NCBI GenBank assembly: GCA_934401915.1
Contig: CAKRSV010000018.1
Coordinates: 1 to 15,132 of the forward strand
From: an uncultured Lachnospiraceae bacterium
GTDB taxonomy: Bacteria; Bacillota; Clostridia; Lachnospirales; Lachnospiraceae
Direction of reading: 5' to 3'
Length of the DNA stretch: 15,132 nucleotides
Below, piece after piece: positions 13,609 to 15,132 of the stretch (position 1 is its first letter; each line of letters opens with the position of its first letter). The notes under the pieces are model-generated. The model was not told the DNA's origin and ran no database searches. It worked only from the letters and a program-made list of their open reading frames with translations. The translations under genes were made by a program, and so were the position numbers.

Positions 13609-13986
13609 CTATCTGATACTTTCAAAAAGCTCCTCCAGAGCGTCTACCACCTGCTGATACTCTCTGAGCAGCGGTTCTACTCCGTCTTCTACAAGCTGCA
13701 ATTCATTTTCCTTGACTGCGAACTCCTGTGTCTTGGCAGCTGCCGACAGGTGCTCCGCTCCGATCGTTTTCATGGCGTTCTTCAGACCGTGCACCTCAAC
13801 ACAGTATCTCTCAAAGTCCTTGTTTTCATAGAGCTCGCGGATGAGTGGGATCTTTTCTTTTCCCTCCTCCCGCGCCGCATCGAGGACTTCTACATATACC
13901 TCTTCGTCCCCGGCGCACATCGCGATGCCTGCATCTATGTCAAAGCCTCTTTTCGATAAATCCTCGATCGACCGTACCGATTCCAT
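13609..13986 (-). CDS. Stand-alone Hpt (histidine phosphotransfer) protein
   Basis: A 125-residue, mostly helical cytoplasmic protein. The phosphoacceptor motif is EVHGLKNAMKTIGAEHL with H66, matching the family pattern H-x-L-K-x(4)-x-G-A. The helices on either side (LIRELYENKDFERY, and VEPLLREYQQVVDALEELFE) complete a four-helix bundle. Such proteins pass phosphate between a hybrid kinase and a response regulator. I chose ATG 13986 because AAGGAGGA lies 9 nt upstream; ATG 13995 abuts the ribosome binding site, and ATG 14025 has none. No kinase or regulator gene is adjacent. It is monocistronic, with its own promoter and the shared terminator. Its relation to the chemoreceptor 2.6 kb upstream is open. 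Confidence 0.85.
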   Translation of the reverse strand: MESVRSIEDLSKRGFDIDAGIAMCAGDEEVYVEVLDAAREEGKEKIPLIRELYENKDFERYCVEVHGLKNAMKTIGAEHLSAAAKTQEFAVKENELQLVEDGVEPLLREYQQVVDALEELFESIR

Positions 13987-14029
13987 CCGTACCATTCCTC
14001 CTTTTGCATCACAAACGATCTGCAATGAT

Positions 14030-14065
14030 GGTACTATTGTACCAAAATAAATACAATCCTGTCTA
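14030..14065 (-). promoter_or_regulatory. Promoter of the Hpt gene with overlapping palindrome
   Basis: TAGACA (14065-14060) and TACAAT (14041-14036) are 18 nt apart on the minus strand. The perfect palindrome GGTAC-TATT-GTACC (14030-14043) covers the -10 box, so a repressor could block it. Confidence 0.5.
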
Positions 14066-14166
14066 CCCTTTGCCAGAAATTTCTGCTTTTCTTTTTCACA
14101 AATTCTGAATAGTTAAACGCTATTTTTTGTATTTCATGCACAAATCAGGGTATCAGACGCATATTT

Positions 14167-14805
14167 TCAGTTCTCTTCCTTCTTTGTTTCCTTTCCATGC
14201 TCCTTCTCTTTTTTCTTCTCCGTGTAGCCGTCGATCATCTTCTCAATCAGCAGTTTTTTCACATACACATCGAAACTAAGCATACAGATAAAGGAAAAGA
14301 CATGCAGAAAATCCTGATCCTCCTCGGGCGCATCTGCAAAGGTCTCCCCGGCCGTCCGGTACTTTCTCTCGATATCCTCCTTAAGCAGATCCTTCTGCGC
14401 ATCCTCCAGACCAAACACCTCCCGGTAGATCTGCTCCAGCTCCATGCCGCCCGTTTTGTCAAAATACTGATCCGTGATCGGTCTGAGCAGCTCCTGGATG
14501 TCGTTGATCGACAGGATTCCCTTGAAATAGTAAATGAAGATCAGCAAAAGCACATGATCCTTGGAATATTTCTTCTTAACCGGAGGCGGCAGCAGATCAT
14601 TCTTCGCATAATTGTTGATCATCGTTTTAGTCAGGATCTTGTCTGTCTCCGGATTTCTCGTCGTATTGCGCAGATGCGACTCCATAAACGTTGTGACCTG
14701 ATCCATATACAGATCGATCGCCGGGATATCATCTGCCTTAATGTAATCTATTCTGTCCATGCTTCCCAGTATGCTGTTGAGCAGATCCTTTATATCAATC
14801 GTCAT
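14167..14805 (-). CDS. DUF1836-family protein
   Basis: A 212-residue soluble protein of the DUF1836 family, which is common in clostridia and bacilli and has no settled function. The recognisable part is IDYIKADDIPAIDLYMDQVT (about residues 18-37), then LTKTMINNYAKNDLLPPPVK, and the segment YSKDHVLLLIFIYYFKGIL followed by SINDIQELLRPI. The MINNYAKNDLLPPPVKKKYS region resembles a MerR-like recognition segment, so DNA binding is possible but is my inference. The C-terminus is Lys/Glu-rich and probably disordered. AGAGGAG stands 5 nt before the ATG. Its promoter is at 14959-14987 with a ~150-nt leader. No clear terminator follows; a weak hairpin with a T-run (14110-14130) reads the other way. 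Confidence 0.85.
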   Translation of the reverse strand: MTIDIKDLLNSILGSMDRIDYIKADDIPAIDLYMDQVTTFMESHLRNTTRNPETDKILTKTMINNYAKNDLLPPPVKKKYSKDHVLLLIFIYYFKGILSINDIQELLRPITDQYFDKTGGMELEQIYREVFGLEDAQKDLLKEDIERKYRTAGETFADAPEEDQDFLHVFSFICMLSFDVYVKKLLIEKMIDGYTEKKKEKEHGKETKKEEN

Positions 14806-14958
14806 TCGTACTCCTCTTTCCCGGCTTTTCTGCCTGCCGGATCCCGCTTTTCCGGAATCCCTGCACTTTACACAGATCCGCCAATTATGATTTCAGCCAG
14901 TTTTATAAAAACGGCATATTCCATCTGTCCGTGCAGATTTCGCCCGGCTCTGAAAAGT

Positions 14959-14987
14959 ATTATATAGTTTTTGTAACTACATAACAA
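14959..14987 (-). promoter_or_regulatory. Promoter of the DUF1836 gene
   Basis: TTGTTA (14987-14982) and TATAAT (14964-14959) are exactly 17 nt apart on the minus strand. The leader to 14806 is about 145 nt, long enough for a regulatory RNA structure, but no known riboswitch core was recognised. Confidence 0.6.
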
Positions 14988-15017
14988 GTCCTTGCCGACT
15001 ATTTTCAAAACTTTTCC

Positions 15018-15132
15018 TAACAGTTCAGCCATAGAATAACCCCAGCCTGTCCGTGAGTGCTTGCACACTAAGGACTGGCTGAGGGGGATTCTATGTGCGG
15101 AGCGCCCTCAAATGAAATAAAAGCTGCGCAGC
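15018..15132. repeat. Dispersed repeat with long hairpin (copy 2, at window end)
   Basis: Begins TAACAGTTCAG and ends CTCAAATGAAATAAAAG plus CTGCGCAGC, matching the two ends of the copy at 5143-5191. Between them, ATAGAAT (15031) and ATTCTAT (15088-15094) close a ~64-nt imperfect hairpin with paired CCCC/GGGGG, AGCC/GGCT and GTCC/GGAC blocks and an inner GTGC-TT-GCAC. The strong pairing suggests a structured RNA or a small mobile hairpin element. It may continue past the window edge. Apart from this and the DUF1836 promoter, nothing is seen in 14806-15132. Confidence 0.65.

Noticed and set aside
14868..15068. 66-codon minus-strand ORF upstream of the DUF1836 gene
   Set aside because: It contains the TATAAT promoter box and part of the hairpin repeat and has no ribosome binding site, so it is probably chance.

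Overview
The window reads as chromosomal DNA of an anaerobic Firmicute, most likely a Lachnospiraceae-type clostridium. The basis is the gene families (YdjI-like SPFH protein, DUF1836, a long-tailed RlmD, Gram-positive PcrA), AGGAGG-type ribosome binding sites, TTGACA/TATAAT-type promoters and moderate GC with AT-rich spacers. No genus can be named from sequence alone.

Left third (1 to about 3220) is visibly AT-rich and looks acquired. On the minus strand it holds an XRE-type regulator with a long helical C-terminal region (cut by the window edge), a 565-nt gap with six 32-bp hairpin units in two groups of three, a nitrilase-superfamily amidohydrolase and a GNAT acetyltransferase. The last two have related TACAAAT-N4-ATTTGTA sites upstream. 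The AT-rich character ends inside rlmD: the enzyme is complete by about residue 466, and the final ~96 residues are encoded in AT-rich DNA. This suggests that a mobile element once integrated at the 3' end of rlmD and supplied a new C-terminus.

The centre (3220-11030) is a GC-richer housekeeping block on the minus strand: rlmD, a small single-pass membrane protein with an Asp-rich repeat tail (own promoter and terminator), and then in transcription order a multi-TM chemoreceptor, PspA, an SPFH/zinc-ribbon protein (YdjI-like) and the helicase PcrA. The last four are 21-39 nt apart behind one good promoter at 11042-11071, so they may be co-transcribed. This would link membrane-stress proteins to a receptor and a DNA-repair helicase.

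The right third (11100-15132) holds a decaying two-gene operon (a small unknown gene and a GNAT acetyltransferase with three apparent one-base frameshifts between them) behind a near-consensus promoter with an overlapping palindrome. It then has a plus-strand tRNA-Gly(CCC) and a solitary NMT1/THI5-like lipoprotein binding protein with its own promoter. A strong shared terminator separates these from two minus-strand genes, a stand-alone Hpt phosphotransfer protein and a DUF1836 protein. The window ends in a long imperfect hairpin belonging to a repeat whose shortened copy lies at 5143-5191, just after pcrA.

No CRISPR array, complete insertion sequence, integrase, toxin-antitoxin pair or defence system was found. 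The most unusual items are the 32-bp hairpin array, the chimeric rlmD end, the receptor-PspA-SPFH-PcrA cluster and the dispersed hairpin repeat.
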